DNA from: Phytoactinopolyspora alkaliphila
GTDB lineage: Bacteria; Actinomycetota; Actinomycetes; Jiangellales; Jiangellaceae
Assembly (NCBI RefSeq): GCF_010550695.1
Contig: NZ_JAAGOB010000001.1
Coordinates: 434,001 to 498,000, forward strand
Direction of reading: 5' to 3'
DNA length: 64,000 nt
The notes below the pieces were generated by a model, which saw only the letters and a program-made list of their open reading frames with translations, had not been told where the DNA came from and did not search any database. Positions 33,184-42,369 of this stretch are shown here, one piece after another. A program made the translations under genes and the position numbers. How positions within the stretch are numbered: position 1 is the stretch's first letter; every line of letters starts with the position of its first letter.

Positions 33184-34270
33184 GGGCCGCCACCTTCTGT
33201 CGGATGCCGGAGATGACCGACCAGTCCCGAGACGGGTGGACGCGGTTGGTGAGCAGGATCGTCACGGTTTTCAAACGCGGCGTGATCACGAGCGACGTGC
33301 CGGTGAAACCGGTATGGCCAAAGGCGCGATGCTCGGCGAGCACACCCATGAACGAGCGGTCGCCGATGCGTGGGCCGATGCCCTGCCGGTATCCGGGATC
33401 GAGGCTGAGCGGCAGCTGATCACTGGTCATCTGCCCGACGGCCTCGGCACTGAGAATCCGTTGCCCGTCCAGCTCACCTCCGCGGCGCAGCATCTCGGCG
33501 AACCGGGCGAGGTCGGCGGCCGTGCTGAACAAGCCGGCGTTGCCCGCGGTGCCGCCGAGGAACCAGTTGTTCTCGTCGTGCACAGCGCCGCGGACGATGC
33601 CGCGGCCCACGTAGGGCTGGTGCTCGGTGGCTGCGATCCGGTCCAGCAGAGCGGAGCCAGGCAGGTACGTGGTGTCGTTCAGCCCCAGCGGTTCGAGGAC
33701 GGTCTCGGAGACCAATCGGGGCAGCCGGGTGCCGGTGAGCCGTTCGAGGAGCAAGCCGGCGACGATATAGCCGACGCACGAATACTCGAATGCGGTGCCC
33801 GGCATAGACCGCAAAGGGGTTTCGAAGACCGAGGCCATGCGGCGAGCCTGCGTGGGCAGCTCCCACAGCCGCAGAACTGCCGGCAGTCCGGACGTATGTG
33901 TGAGAAGGTGCCGGAACGTCAGCTGGCCGCGTTGGTCGCCTGCCCATTCCGGTGCGAGCGGCGCGACTGGAGCGTCGAGGGAGACGAGCCCGTCGTCCAC
34001 CAGAGCCAGCGTGGTCACCGCCGTGAACAGTTTGTTCAGTGACGCGATGTCGAAGACGGTGTCCGGGCGCATCGGGACCCGCTGACCCGGGGGGAGTGGC
34101 CGGAGTCCGTCGTCGCCGGCGGTGTAGAGCACGGCGTCGCCTACGGTCGCCTGCTCCACCACGGCGCCGTCGTGCATCAGCAAAGCGACCGCGCCCGGAT
34201 ACAGCGGATGGTCGCATCCCGCCGTCTCGGCTTTCAGCCCGGACTCCAGCGTCTCCTGCAACGTACCCAT
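33146..34270 (-). CDS. Class C beta-lactamase-fold serine hydrolase
   Basis: A 374-residue cytoplasmic-looking member of the beta-lactamase/EstB family. The nucleophile motif is S77-L-N-K80 in DIASLNKLFTAVTTLALVDD. The second motif is YSC (FEYSCVGYIV), where relatives have YSN, and the third is GHTGFTGTSL. FRHLLTHTSGLPAVLRLWEL is typical. There is no signal peptide from the chosen ATG. It likely hydrolyses an ester or amide rather than conferring resistance. No strong ribosome-binding site is seen. It converges with the LLM gene with 38 bases of overlap. Confidence 0.85.
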   Translation of the reverse strand: MGTLQETLESGLKAETAGCDHPLYPGAVALLMHDGAVVEQATVGDAVLYTAGDDGLRPLPPGQRVPMRPDTVFDIASLNKLFTAVTTLALVDDGLVSLDAPVAPLAPEWAGDQRGQLTFRHLLTHTSGLPAVLRLWELPTQARRMASVFETPLRSMPGTAFEYSCVGYIVAGLLLERLTGTRLPRLVSETVLEPLGLNDTTYLPGSALLDRIAATEHQPYVGRGIVRGAVHDENNWFLGGTAGNAGLFSTAADLARFAEMLRRGGELDGQRILSAEAVGQMTSDQLPLSLDPGYRQGIGPRIGDRSFMGVLAEHRAFGHTGFTGTSLVITPRLKTVTILLTNRVHPSRDWSVISGIRQKVAALSAETAVPSRSG

Positions 34271-34416
34271 GCGAAGGAGCCTAATCTGCCTGCAGATTGG
34301 GCCATGCCTCGCGTCACCACGGGGGCGAACGGTGAAAAGCGCGAAGAATCTGTGCACAATGGCGGGAAGTAACCGTGCTGGCAAGGCTCGGCTCTGAAAC
34401 GAAAGGCCACCACAGC

Positions 34417-35727
34417 GTGCGCATCTCCGTCATTGGCACCGGATACCTCGGCGCCGTCCATGCGGTAGGGATGGCCGAACTCGGCCACACGGTTGTCGGC
34501 GTTGACGTCGACGAGGCCAAGATCGCGGCCCTGGGCGCCGGTCAAGCGCCGATCTTCGAACGGGGGCTGGACGAGCTCCTGCAGAAGCACGCGAAGACCG
34601 GCCTGGTGCGCTTCACCACTGATTTCGCCGAGGCCGCCGGGGCCGATGTGCATTTCATCTGTGTCGGCACCCCGCAACGCGGGGATGGCCTAGCCGCCGA
34701 CATGACCTACGTCGACATGGCTGTCGACACGTTGGCGCCATACCTCGCCCGTCCGTGTCTCGTCGTCGGCAAGTCGACGGTTCCCGTCGGTACCGCGCAG
34801 CGACTTGCGAACCGGCTGACCAAGATCGCGCCGGCAAGCAGCGACGTCGAGCTGGCCTGGAACCCGGAGTTCCTGCGGGAGGGCTTCGCCGTTGAGGACA
34901 CCTTGCGCCCCGACCGGCTGGTCTTCGGGGTCTCGTCGGAGCACGCCGAGGCCACTCTTCGGGAGGTGTATGCCGACGTCATCACCGCCGGCTCGCCCGT
35001 GGTGGTGACCGACCTTCCCACGTCGGAGCTGGTCAAGGTCTCCGCCAACGCCTTCCTCGCCACCAAGATCTCGTTCATCAATGCCATCTCCGAAATCTGC
35101 GAGATCACCGGGGCCGACGTGACACACCTCGCCGATGCCATCGGCTACGACGACCGGATCGGCCGCAAGTTTCTCAACGCCGGCCTCGGCTTCGGCGGCG
35201 GCTGCCTGCCGAAGGACATCCGAGCCTTCATGGCTCGCGCCGGGGAACTGGGAGCTCCGCATGCGCTCACCTTCCTCAGCGAGATCGACGCGATCAACCT
35301 GCGCCGGCGAGAGAGAGTGGCCGAGATCGCCCGCGAGGTGCTCGACGGGAAGCTGGTCGGCCGGCGCATCGCCGTGCTCGGTGCGGCATTCAAACCGGAC
35401 TCCGACGACGTCCGCGACTCGCCCGCGCTGAACGTCGCGGGGCGCCTTCAGCTGCAGGGCGCGCACGTCGCCGTCTTCGATCCGAAGGCCATGGACAACG
35501 CCCGGAAGGTCTTCCCGACGCTGGAGTACGCCGCGTCGGCGATCGACGCCTGCAGCCGCGCGGACCTGATCCTTCACCTGACCGAGTGGAAGCAGTTCCG
35601 TGAGCTCGATCCGGTCGAGCTAGCCGGTGTGGTGAGTTCACGCAACGTCGTCGACGCGCGCAACTGCCTGGACGCCGACGCGTGGAAGTCCGCGGGCTGG
35701 ACCTATCGCGGCCTCGGCCGGCCCTAG
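34417..35727 (+). CDS. ugd: UDP-glucose 6-dehydrogenase
   Basis: A 436-residue nucleotide-sugar dehydrogenase that would oxidise UDP-glucose to UDP-glucuronate. The NAD-binding start RISVIGTGYLGAVHAVGMAE is followed by VHFICVGTPQ. VVGKSTVPVGTAQRLANRLT and AWNPEFLREGFAVEDTLRPD are conserved. ANAFLATKISFINAISEICE carries the catalytic lysine, and the catalytic cysteine is in GGGCLPKDIRAF. GDP-mannose dehydrogenase is less likely from the C-terminal VLGAAFKPDSDDVRDSPAL. The GTG start is ten bases after GAAAGG. It supplies uronic acid to the surface-glycan genes that follow. Confidence 0.92.
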   Translation: MRISVIGTGYLGAVHAVGMAELGHTVVGVDVDEAKIAALGAGQAPIFERGLDELLQKHAKTGLVRFTTDFAEAAGADVHFICVGTPQRGDGLAADMTYVDMAVDTLAPYLARPCLVVGKSTVPVGTAQRLANRLTKIAPASSDVELAWNPEFLREGFAVEDTLRPDRLVFGVSSEHAEATLREVYADVITAGSPVVVTDLPTSELVKVSANAFLATKISFINAISEICEITGADVTHLADAIGYDDRIGRKFLNAGLGFGGGCLPKDIRAFMARAGELGAPHALTFLSEIDAINLRRRERVAEIAREVLDGKLVGRRIAVLGAAFKPDSDDVRDSPALNVAGRLQLQGAHVAVFDPKAMDNARKVFPTLEYAASAIDACSRADLILHLTEWKQFRELDPVELAGVVSSRNVVDARNCLDADAWKSAGWTYRGLGRP

Positions 35728-35933
35728 CGTCGCGCCTTTTCCGCCACACCACCACTGACCGGGGTCACCCGGCTGATGGTACCGCCCTGGAATTCGACGA
35801 ACAGGGGCCCGGAGTAAGCCCGGACAGAGCCGGGCCAGTCGGCGGGAGCGGGCCGGTCGAAGACCAGGGGTGCCTCGTCGGGGCACGGCCTGAGCTTGTA
35901 CGGCGCCGTGTCAACTATGGGGCGACCGCCCAC
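35724..35933 (-). other. Out-of-frame 3' continuation of the lipoprotein gene
   Basis: Directly past the lipoprotein stop, another minus frame stays open for ~67 codons (IVDTAPYKLRPCPDEAPLVF, then PGPLFVEF-like SGPLFVEFQGGTISRVTP). It ends at a TAG that overlaps the ugd stop (CTAG). The residue pattern looks like real protein. It may be the original C-terminus, separated by a one-base frameshift near 35925-35935. Confidence 0.4.
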
Positions 35934-36640
35934 ACCGGCATGCCGTCGTCCAGGCGTGCGCTGATGGCCTCACCCGGCTGCGGCAAGGGCACCACGCCTG
36001 CTGGATGCGCGACGTCGTCGACCGGCATCGGCAGTATGGAAGGCCCTTCCCCGCTATGCGCGGGAAGGTCCACGACGACCGGCTCGGCCTGTTCGCGGGC
36101 ACGATTTGCGATCCGGCTGAACGTCATCGGGCCGGGACCGAGGTCGATGAGAGCGATGGCCGCGACGTGGTATCGCAGTCTCAGGTCGTCCGTGCATACC
36201 TCGTGGGGGAGTACTGCTGCGAACACGGCCTGGGCGGTGCGAATGTCTGGGTCCACGTCGAACCTGGCGACGTGTTCAAGGCAGGAACCGCTCCCACCCA
36301 CCAGGTACGCGACCACGACCTGCTGGCCGAAGTCCACGGACGGCACGGGCCGGGGTGATCCGATCTCGGTCCAGAGGGCGTCCAGTTCGCCGCGGTCCGA
36401 TGCGGTGAGGATTACTTCCGGCTCGGGGTCAGCCGTTTCATAGTCGACGCTCTCGTAGTTGAACTCCGTGACCTCCAGAATGTCGTAACCCGGCGATCGC
36501 GCCGGCGCCGTGGGCGACGACACCTTCTGAGTCTGCTCCTCCGTCGTGCCGGCGGGTACGGCCGCATCTCCGCATGACGCGAGGACGAGCACCATGAGCG
36601 CGAGTGTGACTTTGTGAGCCGGCTTTCCGGTGACCGTCAT
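35915..36640 (-). CDS. Putative lipoprotein, possibly frameshifted near its end
   Basis: A 241-residue protein with a lipoprotein signal (KVTLALMVLVLASCGD, lipobox LASC). The folded part begins around YDILEVTEFNYESVDYETAD. A core DFGQQVVVAYLVGGSGSCLE recalls PrcB-like beta domains, an impression only. Two cysteines (GSCLEH, HEVCTDD) could pair. The frame ends at DDGMPVWAVAP, but a good-looking continuation exists in a neighbouring frame, so the end may be a frameshift. GGGAGGG precedes the ATG. It is convergent with ugd and downstream of a methyltransferase on the same strand. Function is unknown. Confidence 0.65.
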   Translation of the reverse strand: MTVTGKPAHKVTLALMVLVLASCGDAAVPAGTTEEQTQKVSSPTAPARSPGYDILEVTEFNYESVDYETADPEPEVILTASDRGELDALWTEIGSPRPVPSVDFGQQVVVAYLVGGSGSCLEHVARFDVDPDIRTAQAVFAAVLPHEVCTDDLRLRYHVAAIALIDLGPGPMTFSRIANRAREQAEPVVVDLPAHSGEGPSILPMPVDDVAHPAGVVPLPQPGEAISARLDDGMPVWAVAP

Positions 36641-36726
36641 CAGCGGCCCTCCCCTCACGCCCGGATGCTGATCGGACGGCGGCCAGGTGCCGACGGTTCC
36701 CCTCGCAGCTGAAAACCAGAACCCGG

Positions 36727-37401
36727 CTACGCCGCGCGGCCCCGGAGGAGCCCGCGGCGTGGGGACCGCTTCCGAGCCCAGCCCCACCCTTCCCATTCGG
36801 CATCTTCGTGGACGTCGGTGTAGTTGGGGTGGGGCCGGACAAGCAGGTCGAAGACCTTCCGGACCTGTGGGGTGGCACATTGTTCGGCGGGCAGGTCCTT
36901 GGCCCACGCGTGCTTGCGCGCTTTGGAACCGGCGATCGTCCAGTCCATGTCGTCGAAGAGCAGCCAGCCGCCTGGGGCCAGGAGCAGGTCGACCAGGAAG
37001 AACGCATAGCCCGTGACATCCCACGTGTGCCCGGCGTCGAGATAGACGAAATCGAACTGCGGGCGCGGGTCTTGCTCGAGCATCTTCATGAGTTCCCAGG
37101 TGAAAGACGCCTCGGCAAAGATGGGCGTGGCCCGGTCGGTGAGAGAGCACCGTTCCAGGAGCTCGTACACGTTGGGTTCCCGGCTTCGGGACGCCTCCCG
37201 GTCGATCGTCACCACATGTGCGTCGCCCCCGACCTCATCGGCCGCGGCAGCGAAATAGCATGTGGACTTTCCGTAGGCGAACCCAAGTTCGAGGATACGA
37301 GGCAGCTTGTTCTGGACGACGAAATCGTAGGCGATGCGGGCCTGCTGGGGCTTCATGAACTTCACGCCCCGGACCAGGCGGTCCACCTCATCGAACTTCA
37401 T
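36727..37401 (-). CDS. Class I SAM-dependent methyltransferase
   Basis: A 224-residue protein of the Methyltransf_24 type. The SAM-binding motif I is ILELGFAYGKSTCYFAAAAD, with the acidic end of strand 2 in HVVTIDREASRSREP. FDFVYLDAGHTWDVTGYAFF and LAPGGWLLFDDMDWTI complete the fold; the Asp-rich pair may bind a metal. Such enzymes often modify sugars or glycan-linked groups, which fits the surface-glycan neighbourhood. AGGAG lies six bases before the ATG. It is divergent from the next methyltransferase gene across a 247-base, partly AT-rich gap. The substrate is not known. Confidence 0.82.
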   Translation of the reverse strand: MKFDEVDRLVRGVKFMKPQQARIAYDFVVQNKLPRILELGFAYGKSTCYFAAAADEVGGDAHVVTIDREASRSREPNVYELLERCSLTDRATPIFAEASFTWELMKMLEQDPRPQFDFVYLDAGHTWDVTGYAFFLVDLLLAPGGWLLFDDMDWTIAGSKARKHAWAKDLPAEQCATPQVRKVFDLLVRPHPNYTDVHEDAEWEGWGWARKRSPRRGLLRGRAA

Positions 37402-37648
37402 CGGGTCTCCTGTCAGTTGTTCGGCCGCGTTCCTGTGCAGGATTGCCATTTTTCGGGTCAATTATTCACACAATGACATTCGTATTTCCGATTGCGGATC
37501 ATTTGCACCTGCCGGAAAATGCTGCGGGCGAAGCGTACGGCGCGCTGCACTGGCGCCGTGCTTTGGGTGTAGCTTATCGAGACGTGAAGCGCGCTTCCGC
37601 GGACCTGCGGAGCGTCAGGGTCGGTATTTGTCGAGACAAGGTCTGCGT

Positions 37649-38728
37649 ATGTTCAGGACAGCATTCGGAGTGACCCGGCGGCAGCAGGCTGTCAGCTCGC
37701 TGGTGGCATTGATTTCCCTGGTGGCGGTAGTCGCAGCCGCCTTCGGCGCCTGGCGGCTCGCCGGTACCGCGGCGACGGCGGTGATCGGGGTGGCCGCACT
37801 GGTGACCCTGGATGTCCGCCGCCGCTCCGGGGAGCTGGCGCGCCACGTGAAGACGGCCGCGATGTCCAGCGAGGCTCTGTTAACGAGGCAGAAATATGAA
37901 TTCAGCAGTGGGGTAACCAACGCGACAATAATTGACGCAGTCGAGACCAGCCGAAAGGAACTCATGTCGGCCGTCGAGTTGCTCAGTGGCCAGGCTCCGG
38001 GCGGGGACAGCCTCGGGGGCACCGCCCACGCGCTGGTGGAGCAACAGCGAAGCCAGGAGCTGCTGGGCAAGCGGCTCGCGACCCTCGTCAAGACCCAGAC
38101 TCGCGAAATGGAAGCCCTCCTGCAGCTGTATTCGAGAGTTCAGCCGACGGAGCCGATGCCACCGTCGGGCAAGTGGGCGCTGAACCCGCAGGGACTGCTC
38201 AACCTGTACGCGCTGGTGCAGCGGCACCGCCCCAAGGTGGTCCTGGAACTGGGGAGCGGCACCTCGACGGTGTGGCTGGGACATGCGCTGGCGAACAACG
38301 GCGAGGGCCGGCTGGTCTCGGTCGACCACGAGCGCGAGTACGCCGAACAGTCTGCTGCCATGGTGGGGCTGCACCGTGACGAGATCGCTCCCACCGAAGT
38401 ACGGCATGCGCCACTTGTGGACGTCACTGTCACGGGGCAAGACTTTCGCTGGTACGACCCCCACCTGCTCGCTGACGTACAAGGAATCGACCTGCTGATC
38501 GTCGACGGCCCACCGGAACGCACCGGGCCGCACGCACGTTACCCGGCTGTGCCGGTCTTGCGAGAGCAACTTGCCGTGGGAGCGCTGGTCATCCTCGACG
38601 ACGCGGGCCGCCACGATGAGCAACAGATCATCGAACGCTGGATCCAGGAGACGCCGGGATTGGTCCGCGAACCGGTCTCGTTCGGGCGGCAGGCGGTACT
38701 GCGCTACGCCCCCGGCTCCGGGCATTGA
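37649..38728 (+). CDS. Membrane-anchored class I methyltransferase with coiled coil
   Basis: A 359-residue protein. Residues ~14-55 hold two close hydrophobic segments (AVSSLVALISLVAVVAAAFG and ATAVIGVAALVTLDV), a membrane hairpin. Residues ~60-155 are helical and probably coiled coil (QRSQELLGKRLATLVKTQTR). From ~160 it is a SAM methyltransferase: VVLELGSGTSTVWLGHALAN, VSVDHEREYAEQSAAM, GIDLLIVDGPPERTGPHARY and ALVILDDAGRHDEQQIIERW. The catalytic part faces the cytoplasm if the hairpin is near the N-terminus. It overlaps the region just before the large FkbM-glycosyltransferase gene and is probably the first gene of that operon. Confidence 0.8.
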   Translation: MFRTAFGVTRRQQAVSSLVALISLVAVVAAAFGAWRLAGTAATAVIGVAALVTLDVRRRSGELARHVKTAAMSSEALLTRQKYEFSSGVTNATIIDAVETSRKELMSAVELLSGQAPGGDSLGGTAHALVEQQRSQELLGKRLATLVKTQTREMEALLQLYSRVQPTEPMPPSGKWALNPQGLLNLYALVQRHRPKVVLELGSGTSTVWLGHALANNGEGRLVSVDHEREYAEQSAAMVGLHRDEIAPTEVRHAPLVDVTVTGQDFRWYDPHLLADVQGIDLLIVDGPPERTGPHARYPAVPVLREQLAVGALVILDDAGRHDEQQIIERWIQETPGLVREPVSFGRQAVLRYAPGSGH

Positions 38729-38763
38729 GCGTCACCTGCGACAGCACGAGAGAAACAGGGACA

Positions 38764-41700
38764 ATGGGAACGGCGAAGGACGGCAACACCCCAGGTGAAG
38801 ATGCCAAGGGCGAATCCGCCCGGCAAGGGAAGGCGGCACACCCGTTCATCCGGGATCTCGAACCGTTCTTCTACACGCGACCGATCACCTACGTGGACGT
38901 CGGCGCCCATGAGGGCAGCGTCTTCGAGCGGATGACCGCGTCGTCGATCAACGTGCGGGAAGCGCACCTGATCGAGCCGAACAGGCGCAGCTTTGACGTG
39001 TTGCGAGAGTCGGCGGAGGAGCACGTGAAGACCGGCAACGTCGCATGCCACAACGTGGCGATCAGCTCCGCCCCAGGCAGTTTGACGATGCGGGACGAGG
39101 GCACCATGACCCACGTCGCGCAGGCTCCAGGGGGACAACCGCCGGACGAAGGCGTCGAATCTCCGTTCTTCGAGGTCAAGACAGTTACCTTGGATGAGCT
39201 CGCACGGTCGTGCGACATCAAGCACATCGAGATCCTCAAGATCGACGTCGAGGGTCACGAGATGGCCGTGCTGGAGGGCGCCAAGGAGCTCCTGACCGCG
39301 GAAAGCGTGGACGTCATCTACGTCGAGGCCGGGCTGAACCCGGAGGCCGAGCAGCACACGTACTACCGATCGATCGAGGACACACTCAACTCGTACGGCT
39401 ACAAGATCTTCAAGATCTACGAGCAGAAGAACGAGTGGATCGACGATTCCCCCGCGTTGCGCCGGGTGAACATCGCGTTCATGAGCGCCGCTTTCGCGGC
39501 CAACAATCCGTATCGACTGTCGCGGGAGCTGTTCAGGCTACGGGAGCAGCACAAGGCGCTGGCAGAGGAAGCCGATGAGCTTCGCGCACAGCTGGAGAAG
39601 CGGGAGTCTGCGCTCGCGCTGCGGGAACGGGAGCGGCGCGCCGCGGCGTCGCGTCTGGCCGACATCGAACAGCGGCTCGCCGAGCAGTCGGTGCTCCTTC
39701 GGCGGCACAACGCCGAGGTGGCGCAGATACGCAGCGAGCGGGACGCGTACGTCGAGTACGCGGACAAGCTGGAGATGAAATATCAGAGCGTGCTGAAGAG
39801 TCGTACCTGGCGTGCGATGGCTCCGGTCAGGATCGCCGGACGGGTGATGCGCAGGGGGCTGGGCAAGTCTGCCAGCGGCCGCAGCCGGCTGCCGAAGCGT
39901 CCTCGTCTGGACGGCACGGCTTTGAGCCGTGCCGGGTCCAGCCAGGTGGCCGGGAACGCCGAGTACATCACCACTCTGGTCAAGGAGCTCGACTTCGAGA
40001 ACATCTTCGCTCTCAAAGAGAAGTTCGAGCGAGCGCTCGCCACCGAGGAAGGCTTCCTCTCGCACAGTTACCTGCTGGGCGCGCTCGCTCGCAAGACCTC
40101 AGCGTTCGGGTTCGGCGCTCAGGCGGCGGACGCGGTGTTCCGCAGGTACCACGGCCGCCGGGACGAGCTGGTCGCGGCGTACGGTGAACGTGACTATCGC
40201 AGGTTCATCGCCGACACCGCCGTGAACTTCACCCGGGTGGGCCGCTATGACGACGCCAGAGCGATGCTCGACGAGGAGATCGCCGCCGGCATGGGCGGGC
40301 TGCTCGCGACCCGGGCGGAGATCTGCTGGATCCACGATCCTGAGGCGGCGGCCGCGGATGTCGCCACCGTGTTGACGCAGCAGGGCACCAAGGGCGAGTC
40401 GACGGGCAATGCCCTGCTGTACAAGCACCTGCGGCTCAACGTGCTCAGGGAGTCCGGGCTCGCCGAGCTGCCTTCGGCGGACGACGGCGAGTTTCTGCTC
40501 GTGGACGCCGCCCAGGCCCTGGAGACTGGGCAGTTCGACGAGTACCGCCGCCAGGTGAACCGGTTCTTCGAAGACCAGGAGCTCTCCGCGCCGATCAGTA
40601 GCTCCTCTACGGCGTTCGCGTTCGAGGAGCTGGCTCCGGCGAGCACCCCATCCACCGACGACGGACCGCTCGTGTCGGTGATCATGACGACGTTCAACGC
40701 CGCGAGCACCGTGGAGTACGCGGCGCGCTCGATCCTCGGCCAGACGCACCGTCGCCTCGAGCTGATCATCGTCGACGATCAGAGCACGGACGCCACCATG
40801 GACCTCCTGACGGAGATCGCCAGGTCCGACGGGCGGGTGAAGGTCGTGCGTAGTGACGTCAACGCCGGCACATACGTCGCGAGAAACTCCGCCCTGGATA
40901 TGGCCGCGGGCGAGTACATCACCTTCCACGACTCCGACGACTGGGCCCACCCGCAGCGGATCGAGACACATGTGTCGGTGATGCAGAGCGATCCAGTGCT
41001 GTACGCCACCCGCTCGTCGTGGCTGCGCGCGGATGCCGGCGGCCGGCTGGACTTCCGGCGCTGGCGAAAGCGGCTCGCGCACCCGAACCCGGCGTCGGTG
41101 TTCATGAAGCGCGATGTCCTCGAGATGATTGGCCATTTCGATCGGGTGCGGTTCAGCGCCGACTCGGAGTATTGGTACCGATTGCAGCGGGTCTTCGGCC
41201 GCAAGGCGGTCCGCAGCATCCCGCAGTGTCTCGGGTTCGGCCGTCAGCATGATTCGTCTCTGACCACCAGCGGACCCGGAGCGCGCGACGCCGAGGACTA
41301 TTCCGCCATCCGCTCCGCGTACCAGTACAGCTGGCTGGAATGGCACTCCACCAACCGGATCAGCGACCTGTACCTGGAGCCGGCCGGCGGCCAGCGCCGA
41401 TTCTGGGCTCCGCCGGAGATGCTCGCCGCCGGCGACGAAGGCAACGATCGGCTCGCCTCGCTGGCCCGGTGCTATCCGCAGCTGTCCGGCACCAAGAGTA
41501 CGCCCAACCTGCTGTTCGCCATCTCGTTGGCGTCCCAGAAGGCGGCGGCCAACTGGGATCTGACCTCGGACTTGCTCAGACGGACGCTCCTCTCCGTAAT
41601 CAACCAGACGGACGGTCGCTGGAGGGTCATCGTCTGTGGGCACGAGAAGCCGGAGCTGAAGGAGTTCGACGACCCGCGCATCATGTTCGTGGAGGCGGAT

Positions 41701-42270
41701 ATCGACCCGCCGGCGCACTCCGGGCAGTTCCGCAAGGACAAGATGTGGAAGCGGCGACTCCTGGGGTCCTTCCTGCGTGACCTCGGCGGCGGGTACTTCT
41801 TCCCGCTCGATGCGGACGATCTGATCCACAAGGATCTCGTCGCATCGGTACTGGAGAGCGACAACAGGCGGGGGTACCGGATCGAGCGCGGATACGCCCA
41901 TGACTTCGCCAATCAGCGGCTGGCCCCGGTCCCTGGAGTATGGTCGGTGCCGTTCGACCGGGTGTGCGGCAGTTCGGCGGTGCTGCATTTCGAGGCGGAG
42001 GATCTGCCCCGGGACGGCAGATCGGATCCAGACCTGTATTTCAACCTGTTCCAGAGCCATGCGTACTGGCCGATCGTGGCGGAGGAGTCGGGGCGTCCGT
42101 TCGAGACGTTGCCGTTCCCCGCGGCGGTGTATGTAGTGAACCACAGCCAGAACCTCTCTTTCGGCCTGCAGCGGGCGGGGGAGCGAACCCGGAACATCAT
42201 CGCCTCCATCGAGCGTGAAGCGTTGCCGGACGGCGAAAAGGTACTCCGGGACGATTTCGGACAGGATTAA
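38764..42270 (+). CDS. FkbM methyltransferase - glycosyltransferase - glycosyltransferase fusion
   Basis: A 1168-residue protein with several domains. Residues ~25-240 are FkbM-type (YVDVGAHEGSVFERM, IEILKIDVEGHEMAVLEGAK). Residues ~250-350 are coiled coil (RAQLEKRESALALRERERRA). Helical repeats follow to ~620. Residues ~635-860 are a GT2 domain (VSVIMTTFNAASTVEYAARS, IIVDDQSTDATMDLL, DxD-type HDSDDW). The last ~280 residues are a second GT-A-like domain with YFFPLDADDLIHKDL. It likely builds and methylates a surface glycan. The ATG at 38764 is preferred; an in-frame TTG at 38725 overlaps the previous stop. Confidence 0.85.
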   Translation: MGTAKDGNTPGEDAKGESARQGKAAHPFIRDLEPFFYTRPITYVDVGAHEGSVFERMTASSINVREAHLIEPNRRSFDVLRESAEEHVKTGNVACHNVAISSAPGSLTMRDEGTMTHVAQAPGGQPPDEGVESPFFEVKTVTLDELARSCDIKHIEILKIDVEGHEMAVLEGAKELLTAESVDVIYVEAGLNPEAEQHTYYRSIEDTLNSYGYKIFKIYEQKNEWIDDSPALRRVNIAFMSAAFAANNPYRLSRELFRLREQHKALAEEADELRAQLEKRESALALRERERRAAASRLADIEQRLAEQSVLLRRHNAEVAQIRSERDAYVEYADKLEMKYQSVLKSRTWRAMAPVRIAGRVMRRGLGKSASGRSRLPKRPRLDGTALSRAGSSQVAGNAEYITTLVKELDFENIFALKEKFERALATEEGFLSHSYLLGALARKTSAFGFGAQAADAVFRRYHGRRDELVAAYGERDYRRFIADTAVNFTRVGRYDDARAMLDEEIAAGMGGLLATRAEICWIHDPEAAAADVATVLTQQGTKGESTGNALLYKHLRLNVLRESGLAELPSADDGEFLLVDAAQALETGQFDEYRRQVNRFFEDQELSAPISSSSTAFAFEELAPASTPSTDDGPLVSVIMTTFNAASTVEYAARSILGQTHRRLELIIVDDQSTDATMDLLTEIARSDGRVKVVRSDVNAGTYVARNSALDMAAGEYITFHDSDDWAHPQRIETHVSVMQSDPVLYATRSSWLRADAGGRLDFRRWRKRLAHPNPASVFMKRDVLEMIGHFDRVRFSADSEYWYRLQRVFGRKAVRSIPQCLGFGRQHDSSLTTSGPGARDAEDYSAIRSAYQYSWLEWHSTNRISDLYLEPAGGQRRFWAPPEMLAAGDEGNDRLASLARCYPQLSGTKSTPNLLFAISLASQKAAANWDLTSDLLRRTLLSVINQTDGRWRVIVCGHEKPELKEFDDPRIMFVEADIDPPAHSGQFRKDKMWKRRLLGSFLRDLGGGYFFPLDADDLIHKDLVASVLESDNRRGYRIERGYAHDFANQRLAPVPGVWSVPFDRVCGSSAVLHFEAEDLPRDGRSDPDLYFNLFQSHAYWPIVAEESGRPFETLPFPAAVYVVNHSQNLSFGLQRAGERTRNIIASIEREALPDGEKVLRDDFGQD

Positions 42271-42369
42271 TGGGTAGTCAGACGGTGCGTGGCGGTGGTC
42301 AGCGCCGATGTGTCACACCATGCTCACGTGCGCGCAATGACGTACGGCCTTGCGAAGGGTTCAGTGTCG

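Noticed and set aside
33146-34270. Serine hydrolase as a resistance beta-lactamase
   Set aside because: No signal peptide, and YSC/HTG motifs typical of esterase-like EstB relatives.
40099-42144. A 681-codon minus-strand frame opposite the FkbM-GT fusion
   Set aside because: Antisense of coherent FkbM and glycosyltransferase motifs; composition is that of a shadow frame.
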